Assembly: GCA_023428135.1 (NCBI GenBank)
Contig: JAEYZG010000038.1
Coordinates: 1-22,984, forward strand
Length of the DNA stretch: 22,984 nucleotides
From: Bacteroidota bacterium
GTDB taxonomy: Bacteria; Bacteroidota; Bacteroidia; Cytophagales; Cytophagaceae
Direction of reading: 5' to 3'
How positions within the stretch are numbered: position 1 is the stretch's first letter; each line of letters begins with the position of its first letter. The position numbers were made by a program, and so were the translations under genes. The notes under the pieces were generated by a model. That model was not told where the DNA came from, made no database searches, and was given only the letters and a program-made list of their open reading frames with translations. Shown in pieces: positions 8,330 to 16,056 of the stretch.

Positions 8330-9207
8330 TGAAACGTTTTCTAGGTATCAAATACAGCCCAACCGACATAAGATTATTATTTTCCTTCAAGAGTTCTTTA
8401 ATCAAAAGACTATTAAGGGGGCTTGTATACATTACTGCCGTTACAGCTATTTTACTTTATATGGAGCAGAAAGACATCTTTCATATCCAGATAAGTAATG
8501 CCCTGCCTGGCTATATGGGAGCTGCACTGGGTTTACTTCTTGTTTTCAGAAACAACACTGCATATGACAAATGGTGGGAAGCAAGAAAAGAACTTGGGGC
8601 ACTTGTAAACATATCCCGAAACTTTGCAATTGATATCAATGGATTATTACCTCCCGGAAGTAAGGAAAAAACAAGAATTGCAACCCTACTTACCTGCTTC
8701 ATCTATGCTCTTAAAGAGCATTTAAGAAATGGAGTAAAAATGAAGGATATGCAGGACCTTGAAGATGCCGATTACAAAATAATTGAACAGGCCCAGCATA
8801 AACCTTCTGCAATTGCTAACCTGATTATGGCCAGAATTGAAATTCTTTGGAAAGAGAAGATACTGACCGACATGCAACAATATCTTCTTGTTACCAAAAT
8901 AAATACGCTGATTGACATTTGCGGAAAATGTGAACGAATAAGAAATACTCCTATTCCGATTGCTTACGGATTACTCCTTAAATTCTTCATTAACATTTAT
9001 GTAATCCTTTTACCTATAGGCCTTTCTCACGATCTCGGCTGGGGAGCCTTACCTCTGGAAATTATTCTGTATTACGTCATGATGAGTATCGTTCTGACTG
9101 CAGAAGAAATTGAAGAACCATTCGGTAAAGACCTCAATGATCTGCCTTTTGATGAAATGGCAGGCAAAATGAAAGTAAATATACAGGAGATTATCAGCTA
9201 CGAATAA
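8329..9207 (+). CDS. Bestrophin-family anion channel protein
   Basis: A 292-aa inner-membrane protein of the bestrophin (formerly UPF0187) family, whose members form pentameric ion channels. The family signature is clear at about residues 60-95: GAALGLLLVFRNNTAYDKWW followed by EARKELGALV. The C-terminal DLNDLPFDEM at about 265-275 is also typical. Membrane helices are evident near 30-50, 58-75, 220-240 and 240-258. Length is normal for bacterial members. The start ATG overlaps the preceding stop in TGATG (8327-8331), so translation is probably coupled. Ion selectivity cannot be read from the sequence. Confidence 0.92.
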   Translation: MKRFLGIKYSPTDIRLLFSFKSSLIKRLLRGLVYITAVTAILLYMEQKDIFHIQISNALPGYMGAALGLLLVFRNNTAYDKWWEARKELGALVNISRNFAIDINGLLPPGSKEKTRIATLLTCFIYALKEHLRNGVKMKDMQDLEDADYKIIEQAQHKPSAIANLIMARIEILWKEKILTDMQQYLLVTKINTLIDICGKCERIRNTPIPIAYGLLLKFFINIYVILLPIGLSHDLGWGALPLEIILYYVMMSIVLTAEEIEEPFGKDLNDLPFDEMAGKMKVNIQEIISYE

Positions 9208-9227
9208 AGTCCCTTATCAATTTCCAT

Positions 9228-9274
9228 AATAAAGAAAAAAGCAGAAAGAATATCTTTCTGCTTTTTTCTTTATT
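9228..9274. terminator. Perfect 22-bp hairpin terminator closing the ser operon
   Basis: The arms 9228-9249 and 9253-9274 are perfect complements around a 3-base loop. The core GCAGAAAG/CTTTCTGC is flanked by A- and T-tracts, giving an intrinsic terminator 20 bases after the bestrophin stop codon. Confidence 0.9.
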
Positions 9275-9458
9275 GATGCTCTCCAATTCCCTTTCATCTT
9301 CGAATACAGAACCATCGCCGAACCTCTCGATTAAATAATCAGGGAATGGTTCAAGGTTATTACAAATCCAAATTGAATTTACATTTTTATCCTTCCGACA
9401 AAGGTGAGAATACTCAATCTTACCTATTTAATCATAAACATTAAGTACTAATATTTTC
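9275..9458. other. Non-coding spacer, nothing recognised
   Basis: Between the terminator at 9274 and the candidate promoter at 9459 there is no convincing reading frame on either strand, no hairpin and no repeat. Confidence 0.6.
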
Positions 9459-9486
9459 TTTGTGCTTTTGTGATTTATTAAGTTTG
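9459..9486 (+). promoter_or_regulatory. Candidate promoter for the MFS gene
   Basis: TTTG (9459-9462), a 16-base spacer and TAAGTTTG (9479-9486). The -7 box matches TAnnTTTG exactly, though the spacer is a few bases shorter than usual. The transcript would start near 9492, about 35 bases before the ATG at 9527, and a terminator just upstream makes an independent promoter necessary. Confidence 0.45.
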
Positions 9487-9526
9487 AATAATATTCTTTA
9501 GCACAATAAGATCAATATTCTAAGCA

Positions 9527-10669
9527 ATGTCTGAACATAGTCGTACAACACAAAGAATTGCGGTAGGTTTATTATTTTTCCTTCATGGTCTTTGTTTTTC
9601 TACCTGGGCATCGAGAATTCCTGATATTCAGCAAAAATTAAAACTAACGGACGTATCATTGGGAATGGTATTGTTTGCTTTGCCAGTCGGCTTGTTGGCT
9701 TCCATGCCTTTGTCCGGATGGCTGACAGCCAGATATGGAAGCAGTAAGATTGTTCTGGGAGCTATTCTATCGTATGGCTTAATTCTATCCTTTATCGGCC
9801 TTGCCGAGGATCAATATGAGTTAATCCTTGCTTTGTTCCTCTTTGGAGTGGCAAGTAACACGGTAAACATTGCTGTCAATACCCAGGCTTTAATAGTGGA
9901 AGCATTATACCATCGTTCCATTATGGCTTCCTTCCATGGTTTATGGAGCCTTGCTGGATTCAGCGGAGCGGCCTTGGGATCATTTATGATCAGCAAAGGC
10001 AATTCTCCCCAGCTCCACTTTTTTATTGTTACGCTCTTTATTTTCTGCGCAGCTGCTATTGTCTCATTCTTTATACCCAAAGCTGTAAGGAAGGAAAACA
10101 AAGGCCCCCTATTCGTTTTGCCTGATAAATCAATTTTAATATACGGACTTATTGCATTTTGCTGTATGACATGTGAAGGCGCCATGTTTGACTGGAGTGG
10201 TGTTTATTTCAAAAAAGTTGTACTTGCAGAAAAAGGATGGATTGGAATTGGATACTCAGCCTTTATGAGTACAATGGCCCTGGGAAGATTTTTTGCGGAT
10301 AGCTATACAACTCGTTTCGGATTAAAACAAACCTTGTTTGTCAGCGGTATATTAATTACTGTTGGCCTGCTTACAGCAATCATATTTCCAACTTTATACA
10401 TTGCCATTGCGGGCTTTTTGCTTGTTGGATTTGGAGTTTCTTCGGTCGTCCCCCTTGCCTATGGTGCTGCCGGAAAATCTACCAAAGTACCTACAGAAAT
10501 CGCCCTCACAGCAGTTTCCTCCATAGGATTTATCGGATTACTTATAGGACCACCCCTCATTGGTATTTTAGCAGGCCTAACAAGCCTGAGGATTTCATTC
10601 CTAATTATTTCATTTCTGGGCCTAAGTGTGGCCTTATTGTCTTTTGTAATCAAACAAGATCAGGATTGA
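9527..10669 (+). CDS. MFS transporter (YbjJ-like)
   Basis: A 380-aa integral membrane protein with about 12 hydrophobic helices. The N-terminal half contains WASRIPDIQQKL, characteristic of the YbjJ-like branch of the major facilitator superfamily, and a motif A variant GWLTARYGSSK after helix 2. The second half repeats it as GRFFADSYTTRFG. The conserved VNTQALIVE and MASFHGLWSLAGFSGAALG follow in the first half. Substrate is unknown; members of this branch are mostly uncharacterised and a sugar or drug substrate would be a guess. The gene is transcribed alone, with a candidate promoter upstream. No terminator is visible before the next gene, so some read-through is possible. Confidence 0.9.
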   Translation: MSEHSRTTQRIAVGLLFFLHGLCFSTWASRIPDIQQKLKLTDVSLGMVLFALPVGLLASMPLSGWLTARYGSSKIVLGAILSYGLILSFIGLAEDQYELILALFLFGVASNTVNIAVNTQALIVEALYHRSIMASFHGLWSLAGFSGAALGSFMISKGNSPQLHFFIVTLFIFCAAAIVSFFIPKAVRKENKGPLFVLPDKSILIYGLIAFCCMTCEGAMFDWSGVYFKKVVLAEKGWIGIGYSAFMSTMALGRFFADSYTTRFGLKQTLFVSGILITVGLLTAIIFPTLYIAIAGFLLVGFGVSSVVPLAYGAAGKSTKVPTEIALTAVSSIGFIGLLIGPPLIGILAGLTSLRISFLIISFLGLSVALLSFVIKQDQD

Positions 10670-10787
10670 CAACAACCAGCATGAACACTTTGATTTTCAA
10701 ACAAAAGAATAATTTCAAGTCATATATTCAAATAAAACTATGTAAGTAATTGCCTTGTATTCTTACTATTTGCAGAAATAAGTTTTG

Positions 10788-10795
10788 TATTTTTG
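10788..10795 (+). promoter_or_regulatory. Candidate -7 box for the DEAD-box-like gene
   Basis: TATTTTTG is an exact match to TAnnTTTG. A TTTG at 10769-10772 lies upstream, with a spacer of 15 bases that is shorter than usual. A transcript from here would start near 10801 and give a leader of about 14 bases to the ATG at 10815, which argues against the in-frame non-ATG extension upstream. Confidence 0.4.
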
Positions 10796-10814
10796 CAAAA
10801 TAAATACATTCCAC

Positions 10815-12122
10815 ATGTCTTTGGACCAATTAAAATTGAACAAGCAGCTGATCACTGCAATGCAAGATGCAGGATTCAGCAAAGTAAGAGAATTTCAGGC
10901 CAGATCAATTTCCAGAATTCTGGGTGGACAGGATCTCCTCGGAATCGGACCTGAAGGATGCGGAAAGACTACTTCTCTTGTATTAACAACGCTTATGCGT
11001 CTGAAATACGCTCAGGATGAGGCACCCAGAGCCTTAGTATTAGTACCGGACAAAGATACAGGACTTGCATTGCTTGAACATTTTAAGATGTTGGGTAAAA
11101 ATACAGACCTTAGGTACTTTGGTGTTTTTCCCGGGGCAGGTATGGAGGGCATGAAAGAAGAGCTGGAAAAAGGTGTGGACATTGTTGTTGGCACTCCAGA
11201 CAGAATACAGGCAATGTATTACAAAAACAGCATCAACCTCAGTCAGCTTAAAGTATTTATTATAGATGACGCTGAACGTCATATTAAACAAGGGTTTCAG
11301 ACAATCATTCTCCAGATAGCAGAGAGCCTTCTAAAATGCCAACGTCTTATTTTCTCTGAGGTATATCATGAAAAACTGGAACGTTTGATAGAACCTATTC
11401 TCAATCATTACAACACTGTTGAAGTAGATATCGACAGTATTGAACAGATGGATGTAATAGATCAGGTTCTCTACCATGTTCCTAACTATAAAACGAAATT
11501 AAACCTTCTTAACCTCCTGATGAGGGATGCAGAGGTATTTTCAAAAGTTGTTATTTTTGCAAACACCAAAATAACGACCGAAAGTATATGTAAAAGTCTT
11601 GATAAACGGAATCCCGGAGAAGTGGCTTTATTTAATGTAAACAGGTCATCCTATCCTTCTCTTTCTTCACTAGAGGCATTCATTGAAAATCCTGAGATTC
11701 GAATGCTCATTGTTTCAAATGAAGAAAACCCTATCACAGATACAGCAGACATTCCATTCATATTCCATTTTGATATCCCTCCTTCCAAAGTATTGTTTAT
11801 TGACAGGATCAAAAAGGAAGAATCAACGGAAAGCGAAAAACTTGCATTTTCATTTGCCACAGATATTGAACTGATTCTTGTCAGAAAAATAGAACAGGAG
11901 ATCGGGCAAAACATTCCTGTTGAAGACCTTCCTATGGGATTGATTATAGAGGGCGACCGCAACAGTCATAAAGAAAGTGTATCAGGAGAAAACTCCGATG
12001 AGACCAAAGGCCTCGCCTTTCATGAAAAGAAGGCAAGTAATGCCAAAACTTATAACTATAAGTATATGGAAAGACTTAAACTCTTTGGCAAAAAAAATCG
12101 CAAGCATAAAAAAGGTGAGTAA
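10815..12122 (+). CDS. Degenerate DEAD-box helicase-like protein
   Basis: A 435-aa protein with a DEAD-box layout but altered motifs. The Q motif looks intact (phenylalanine at 21, Gln28) and Walker A reads GPEGCGKT (45-52, Lys51). Motif Ia is PDKDT instead of PTREL, motif Ib is GTPDRI, motif II is DDAE (151-154) instead of DEAD, and motif III is SEV (181-183) instead of SAT. The second RecA-like lobe is recognisable (VVIFANTK at 245-252), but motif V and the arginine-rich motif VI (HRxGR) are missing: the region reads FHFDIPPSKVLFIDRIKK. The last 25 residues are very basic, suggesting RNA binding. ATP binding may persist while unwinding is doubtful. The ATG at 10815 is preferred to an earlier non-ATG start. 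Family confidence is high, activity is uncertain. Confidence 0.88.
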   Translation: MSLDQLKLNKQLITAMQDAGFSKVREFQARSISRILGGQDLLGIGPEGCGKTTSLVLTTLMRLKYAQDEAPRALVLVPDKDTGLALLEHFKMLGKNTDLRYFGVFPGAGMEGMKEELEKGVDIVVGTPDRIQAMYYKNSINLSQLKVFIIDDAERHIKQGFQTIILQIAESLLKCQRLIFSEVYHEKLERLIEPILNHYNTVEVDIDSIEQMDVIDQVLYHVPNYKTKLNLLNLLMRDAEVFSKVVIFANTKITTESICKSLDKRNPGEVALFNVNRSSYPSLSSLEAFIENPEIRMLIVSNEENPITDTADIPFIFHFDIPPSKVLFIDRIKKEESTESEKLAFSFATDIELILVRKIEQEIGQNIPVEDLPMGLIIEGDRNSHKESVSGENSDETKGLAFHEKKASNAKTYNYKYMERLKLFGKKNRKHKKGE

Positions 12123-12123
12123 C

Positions 12124-12160
12124 AAAAGGAGAACAATTTTAGTTCTCCTTTTTTGTTTGT
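12124..12160 (+). terminator. Rho-independent terminator after the DEAD-box-like gene
   Basis: The arms 12124-12134 and 12142-12152 (AAAAGGAGAAC with GTTCTCCTTTT) form a perfect 11-bp stem around a 7-base loop, followed by TTGTTTGT. It starts two bases after the stop codon. Confidence 0.88.
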
Positions 12161-12282
12161 GCTCATTAACAATATCTAATCCTTACCTAACGAATTTCAT
12201 TCAGCTCTTATAACTATCGATAGAGAACCCATGTTCATTGTGTTTCGTTTTCCTTGTAAGGGTATTTTATAATATAAAAGAT

Positions 12283-12654
12283 ATGGATAGAAACGTAGTA
12301 GGCTGGTTTGAAATACCAGTAAAAGAATTGGATAGAGCAAAAAAATTCTATAGTTCGGTTTTTGAGAAAAAGTTAACAGACATGCCAATGGATGATCTTG
12401 AGATGGCAACTTTTGACATGGTTGATGATGGTCCTAATTCAGGAGGAGCTTTGGTTAAAGGTGAGGAAACAACACCTAGTTCATCAGGCACAGTGGTATA
12501 TTTCTCATGTGATGATATTCAGAATGAACTTTCAAGAGTGGAAAAGAGCGGAGGAAAAATTGTATTCCCTAAAACTTCCATAGGAGAATATGGATTTATA
12601 GCACACATCATAGACACCGAAGGAAATCGTATTGGGTTACATTCAGTTAATTAA
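12283..12654 (+). CDS. VOC-fold (glyoxalase/bleomycin resistance-like) protein
   Basis: A 123-aa protein with two beta-alpha-beta-beta-beta modules of the vicinal oxygen chelate fold. The first module opens with GWFEIPV and ELDRAKKFYSSVF, and the second ends with GFIAHIIDTEGNRIGLHS, both hallmark strings of this superfamily. It lacks a complete obvious set of glyoxalase I metal ligands, so the reaction is unknown. Proteins of this size usually form dimers in the cytoplasm. The ATG at 12283 is chosen because the conserved strand begins at once; a TTG at 12238 would add 15 residues without family character. It is a single gene bounded by terminators on both sides and convergent with the gene at 12794. 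Confidence 0.9.
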   Translation: MDRNVVGWFEIPVKELDRAKKFYSSVFEKKLTDMPMDDLEMATFDMVDDGPNSGGALVKGEETTPSSSGTVVYFSCDDIQNELSRVEKSGGKIVFPKTSIGEYGFIAHIIDTEGNRIGLHSVN

Positions 12655-12656
12655 AC

Positions 12657-12690
12657 AAAATAGCCCACGCTTATGCAAGTGGGCTATTTT
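12657..12690. terminator. Bidirectional terminator between convergent genes
   Basis: The arms 12657-12668 and 12679-12690 (AAAATAGCCCAC with GTGGGCTATTTT) form a perfect 12-bp stem around a 10-base loop. T-rich sequence on either strand lets it serve both the VOC gene and the convergent minus-strand gene. Confidence 0.85.
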
Positions 12691-12735
12691 AAAATATGAA
12701 AATACTAAAGCTTCTTATATAGGATTATAAAGTTC

Positions 12736-12754
12736 AGTGGACCTTCCACTTTTT
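12736..12754 (+). terminator. Possible second small terminator hairpin
   Basis: AGTGGA (12736-12741), loop CCT and TCCACT (12745-12750) lead into a five-base T-run. It is a short stem with the layout of a weak intrinsic terminator on the plus strand, backing up the hairpin at 12657-12690. Confidence 0.4.
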
Positions 12755-12757
12755 AGA

Positions 12758-12785
12758 CTTTTAACTTTGAGCTTTTAACTTTCAG
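12758..12785. repeat. Two-copy 14-base tandem repeat
   Basis: CTTTTAACTTTGAG (12758-12771) is followed directly by CTTTTAACTTTCAG (12772-12785), differing at one base. It lies just past the stop of the minus-strand membrane enzyme gene. Confidence 0.7.
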
Positions 12786-12793
12786 CTCAAAAA

Positions 12794-13933
12794 TCATCTT
12801 TCACTTTTATCAGTCATGTTTAAGTCTTTATCAAAAGGACTTTTAGTAAACGGATATATTAATTGCTTCAAATATCCTTTAGGATAATTAGCTTCCCTCA
12901 CTCCTGTTCCTTCAGGCCAGACATCACCGGGTAAATAATAAGTTCCAAAGATCTTATCTAAAAATGGAAAATGAATTGCAAAGTTTTTACCATAAATATT
13001 CGGATCATCGCTATGATGCCAATGATGGAACTGAGGCGTTACAAAGATGTATTTGAATATACCGAAATTAATTCCTGTATTCGCATGTATCAGTACTGCA
13101 TGGATAGATACGAAAATTATATAAGCATTAAATGTAATCGTTGAAAAGCCGCATATATATAGGGGGATAAAAGAGATTGACCTTGTAACAAAAATATCCA
13201 CAAAGTGCGTCCTTGAACCAGCAAGCCAGTCCATAGATTGAGTCGAATGATGGACAGAATGGAATCTCCATAAATATACATGGGAATGAAAAAGGCGATG
13301 TGCCCAGTATTGAAATAAATCTGTAACAAGTAAAGCAAATAAAAACTCCACAACAAAAGGGAGCTCCTGAACCCATGTATGAAATGTATCAAGACCTAAT
13401 TGACCAAACAATACTTTTGCCGGTGCTTGTGTAATAACTCCGAAAAACTGAACAAACAAATGACTGATTGCAAAATACACAAGGTCTGTTCTCCACTCTG
13501 CATGAAACCTCTTTTGTCCTATCCGCTTTGGAAATGCCATTTCTATAGGAATAAAAATCAAGGCAAGTATGAACAGATCGATTAATAGCCAGTCAAGACC
13601 TATACTCCATGCAGTTTTATCAACAGCTCTTGCTTTTACTTCAAAGCCTCCCAAGGCAATAGATAGCGTGCAAAGAACTATACCTATTACAGGAAGCCTT
13701 TTCTTTTTACTGAGCAAAAAACCAAGTGCGGCAAAAAAGAATGAAGCAATAATAACAGCCATTAATAAGGTCTTCATCATTTCCCCTGTATATACCTCAC
13801 GGAATTCCGGAGTTGTAAAATGCTCCGGGAAATGAAAACATACAATTGCAAATAATGATAACAAACCTAAAAATATACAGCTATAACTGCTTATATAGCC
13901 TTCTCCAATCTTGAAAGGTGCTTTTTCTGACAT
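12794..13933 (-). CDS. Sterol desaturase / fatty acid hydroxylase superfamily membrane protein
   Basis: A 379-aa membrane di-iron oxygenase-type protein. The histidine boxes are present: HRLFH (His212, His216), HSVHH (His225, 228, 229), His278 and His283 in a membrane-adjacent segment, and HHWHH (303-307). These normally coordinate a di-iron centre that hydroxylates or desaturates lipids at the inner membrane. Residues 1 to about 145 form an extra N-terminal part with about four hydrophobic helices, preceding the core that begins near 146 (EWRTDLVYF). The ATG at 13933 fits. No partner genes adjoin, so the lipid substrate cannot be inferred. It is convergent with the VOC gene, which shares the downstream terminator. 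Confidence 0.92.
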   Translation of the reverse strand: MSEKAPFKIGEGYISSYSCIFLGLLSLFAIVCFHFPEHFTTPEFREVYTGEMMKTLLMAVIIASFFFAALGFLLSKKKRLPVIGIVLCTLSIALGGFEVKARAVDKTAWSIGLDWLLIDLFILALIFIPIEMAFPKRIGQKRFHAEWRTDLVYFAISHLFVQFFGVITQAPAKVLFGQLGLDTFHTWVQELPFVVEFLFALLVTDLFQYWAHRLFHSHVYLWRFHSVHHSTQSMDWLAGSRTHFVDIFVTRSISFIPLYICGFSTITFNAYIIFVSIHAVLIHANTGINFGIFKYIFVTPQFHHWHHSDDPNIYGKNFAIHFPFLDKIFGTYYLPGDVWPEGTGVREANYPKGYLKQLIYPFTKSPFDKDLNMTDKSER

Positions 13934-14018
13934 TTGATTAAAAAAATTTTTGATTTAAAATTTAGTTAATTAAAAATATAAAAATTTCTACAAAAGAAAC
14001 ATTGCCGTATTTAAATAA

Positions 14019-14053
14019 ATTAAGCATGAAAACATAAGACCTTCATGCTTAAT
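14019..14053 (-). terminator. Hairpin downstream of the secreted propeller/malectin gene
   Basis: The arms 14019-14030 and 14042-14053 (ATTAAGCATGAA with TTCATGCTTAAT) form a perfect 12-bp stem with an 11-base loop, about 60 bases past the stop. On the minus strand it is followed by TTATTTAAAT, only a weak T-tract, so termination is likely but not certain. Confidence 0.55.
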
Positions 14054-14114
14054 AAACTCTAATAATTAAACTTAATAACTTCAATTCTCTACTATAACGC
14101 CTTGAAGGCAAAGA

Positions 14115-15869
14115 TTACTTCATTACCTTAATTGTTTCTTCGTTGTTAATATTTATAAGATAAAGACCTTGTTGTGCATCACCGAATAAGTTAGTATCTA
14201 ATTTATATCGCTTGTCAGCAGAAGATATATTTTCTTCATACACAAGTCTTCCTTGCATATCATAAATTTTAAAATTGACCGGATTAGGACTTTCCTCTTC
14301 AGAAGAAACATATAGTGCATCAGCATCTCTACCGACTACATTATATTTAGAGCCACTATGAGAGGCAACTGTAAATTCATTACTAATAGATCCGGAAGAA
14401 GCAGACGAGATTGCCATTTCCATTGAAGCTATTTCAATACCATTAATCTGAGGATTGCCAACATTTCTTATAAAGTCTATATCCATCACTCCATCCGTTA
14501 CCTTTACATAAAAGTTCTTTTTATCTGCGTTGACACCAACGTTTGCGAAAATATCATAGTTTGAAAGGACTTCTTGACCTTCCAGATTCACATCAAAAAT
14601 TCTCACTCCTGTCTGAGATACTCCAGGCACCTTTTCTGCAAAAAATAAACTCACTCTATAAATACCATTTGCCAGAGGGAAATTATAAGACAGTTCACCA
14701 CCAAAATCCAGGTCATATCTGTTTGAGCCAAACAAGACATTAGGAGCTCCAGTGGTATTAACACCCTGCCAATAATGCCAGCTTCCCGTTGTATGGTTTG
14801 AACTGAAAGGATCCAGATATACTGATCTTTGCAATTGATAATCCTTTTCCCAGTTTTTATCGGATGCACTTATATCAGGACCTCCTGCATTAATTCTATA
14901 TTCAATCGGATGTCCAAGTACGTCTTTAGAAAATTTAACCAAAAAAGATCCGGATGCTGTCCAGCTATCCAGAGTAAAAGGAAAATCTGCAATTCCTTGG
15001 AGATAAATATTTCCGTCTTCATCACTGGATAATTTTTCCACCAAATCTACACCTTCCACATTCCCATGTCCCAATGCAAACAATCTGTTTCCTGTACTAT
15101 CATACTTTATGAAAAAAAGATTATGATGGGTGGATGAATTAAGTAAAGTTTCACCCTGGAAATTTATATTTGAAAGATAGCTACCTCCCAAATACACATT
15201 CCCAAATTTATCTGTAGTTAATGCTGAAGTCATATTACCAAATGGCTCATTGCTATTGGCAAGTTTACCCCATTTAAATTCTCCCTGAGTATTTATTTTA
15301 ACTAAAAAAGGTTCATCAAAATATTGAATAAAATATGGGTATTCGTAATCAATCTGACATTTCAAAGTAAATGAACCAAATTGATAGAATCCATTTAAAT
15401 TACCTCCGACATAGATATTATTATTTCTGTCAATGCTCACATACCTTGGAAAAATAAAACAACTTGTGGAATTCTGATTGGTAAGCGTTTCAAAAACCTT
15501 AGTACCTGACGGGGTAAATTTTGATACTAATAAATTTGAATAATAATCGATAACCGCTACTGATATAATGTTCCCATCTGAATCAAGTTTTGATATCCCT
15601 TCAACATAGTTAACGCCTGGCAGCAAAGCCTTCCAGATTTGCACATCATTTTTATCATACTTTACCAGATAGACTACAGTAACTGGCCACCCTTCAGGAG
15701 TAAGCTCTTCATAACTTTCATGAGCATATCTGTTGCTGTCAGCATCAATATTCTCCGGCTTATTGGCAAATTCGCCTTCATAAGGTTTCACCCAGTCTAT
15801 CACCTGCGAATGGAGTTCAGACAAAATTAAAAAGCAAAAAAACAATGTAGTCCCAAATGTTTTCTTCAT
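14115..15869 (-). CDS. Secreted beta-propeller and malectin protein with T9SS sorting domain
   Basis: A 584-aa exported protein. Residues 1-22 form a signal peptide with cleavage likely near LHS-Q. Residues about 60-315 contain repeats of the type D-x-x-x-N-I-Y-V-x-G (DRNNNIYVGG at 147, DKFGNVYLGG at 220, DEDGNIYLQG at 283), typical of SBBP-like propeller blades. Residues about 325-482 match malectin-like carbohydrate-binding domains: YRVSLFFAE, then RIFDVNLEG and INGIEI. The C-terminus (about 510-584) looks like a type A sorting domain, with NFKIYDMQGRLVYEE and GLYLININNEETIKVMK, which directs proteins through the type IX system to the cell surface or medium. It probably binds a glycan; there is no catalytic domain, so an adhesin or polysaccharide-sensing role is inference. 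It is monocistronic. Confidence 0.9.
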   Translation of the reverse strand: MKKTFGTTLFFCFLILSELHSQVIDWVKPYEGEFANKPENIDADSNRYAHESYEELTPEGWPVTVVYLVKYDKNDVQIWKALLPGVNYVEGISKLDSDGNIISVAVIDYYSNLLVSKFTPSGTKVFETLTNQNSTSCFIFPRYVSIDRNNNIYVGGNLNGFYQFGSFTLKCQIDYEYPYFIQYFDEPFLVKINTQGEFKWGKLANSNEPFGNMTSALTTDKFGNVYLGGSYLSNINFQGETLLNSSTHHNLFFIKYDSTGNRLFALGHGNVEGVDLVEKLSSDEDGNIYLQGIADFPFTLDSWTASGSFLVKFSKDVLGHPIEYRINAGGPDISASDKNWEKDYQLQRSVYLDPFSSNHTTGSWHYWQGVNTTGAPNVLFGSNRYDLDFGGELSYNFPLANGIYRVSLFFAEKVPGVSQTGVRIFDVNLEGQEVLSNYDIFANVGVNADKKNFYVKVTDGVMDIDFIRNVGNPQINGIEIASMEMAISSASSGSISNEFTVASHSGSKYNVVGRDADALYVSSEEESPNPVNFKIYDMQGRLVYEENISSADKRYKLDTNLFGDAQQGLYLININNEETIKVMK

Positions 15870-16056
15870 AACGATTGGTTTTAGGTTTAGAAAAAATTAA
15901 AAAATCGACCAAAAGGTAAGACTAAAAACCTCAAAATCATCTCCTAACTAATAAATATTAATTATCTACAGTGAAAATGTGGTTATGAATTAACAACCGT
16001 TTTTACAGCCTCAAAAAATAACCATGCGATTCTTATGGCTTGAACTCTTTTTCCCA
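15870..16056. other. Non-coding AT-rich spacer
   Basis: This lies upstream of the secreted-protein gene and downstream of the NrtS-like remnant. I see no reading frame of substance, no hairpin and no exact TAnnTTTG box on the minus strand. The promoter of the secreted-protein gene must lie here but cannot be picked out. Confidence 0.55.

Noticed and set aside
9811..10185. Minus-strand frame of 124 residues inside the MFS gene
   Set aside because: It is fully antisense to a clear 12-helix transporter and shows no recognisable domain or start site.
12214..12223. Palindrome CTATCGATAG before the VOC gene
   Set aside because: A single 10-base palindrome without flanking symmetry or a second copy is expected by chance; no regulator is encoded nearby.
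13117..13392. Alternative minus-strand frames inside the sterol desaturase-type gene
   Set aside because: They are out of phase with the frame that carries all the histidine boxes, and reflect the low-GC hydrophobic coding sequence.
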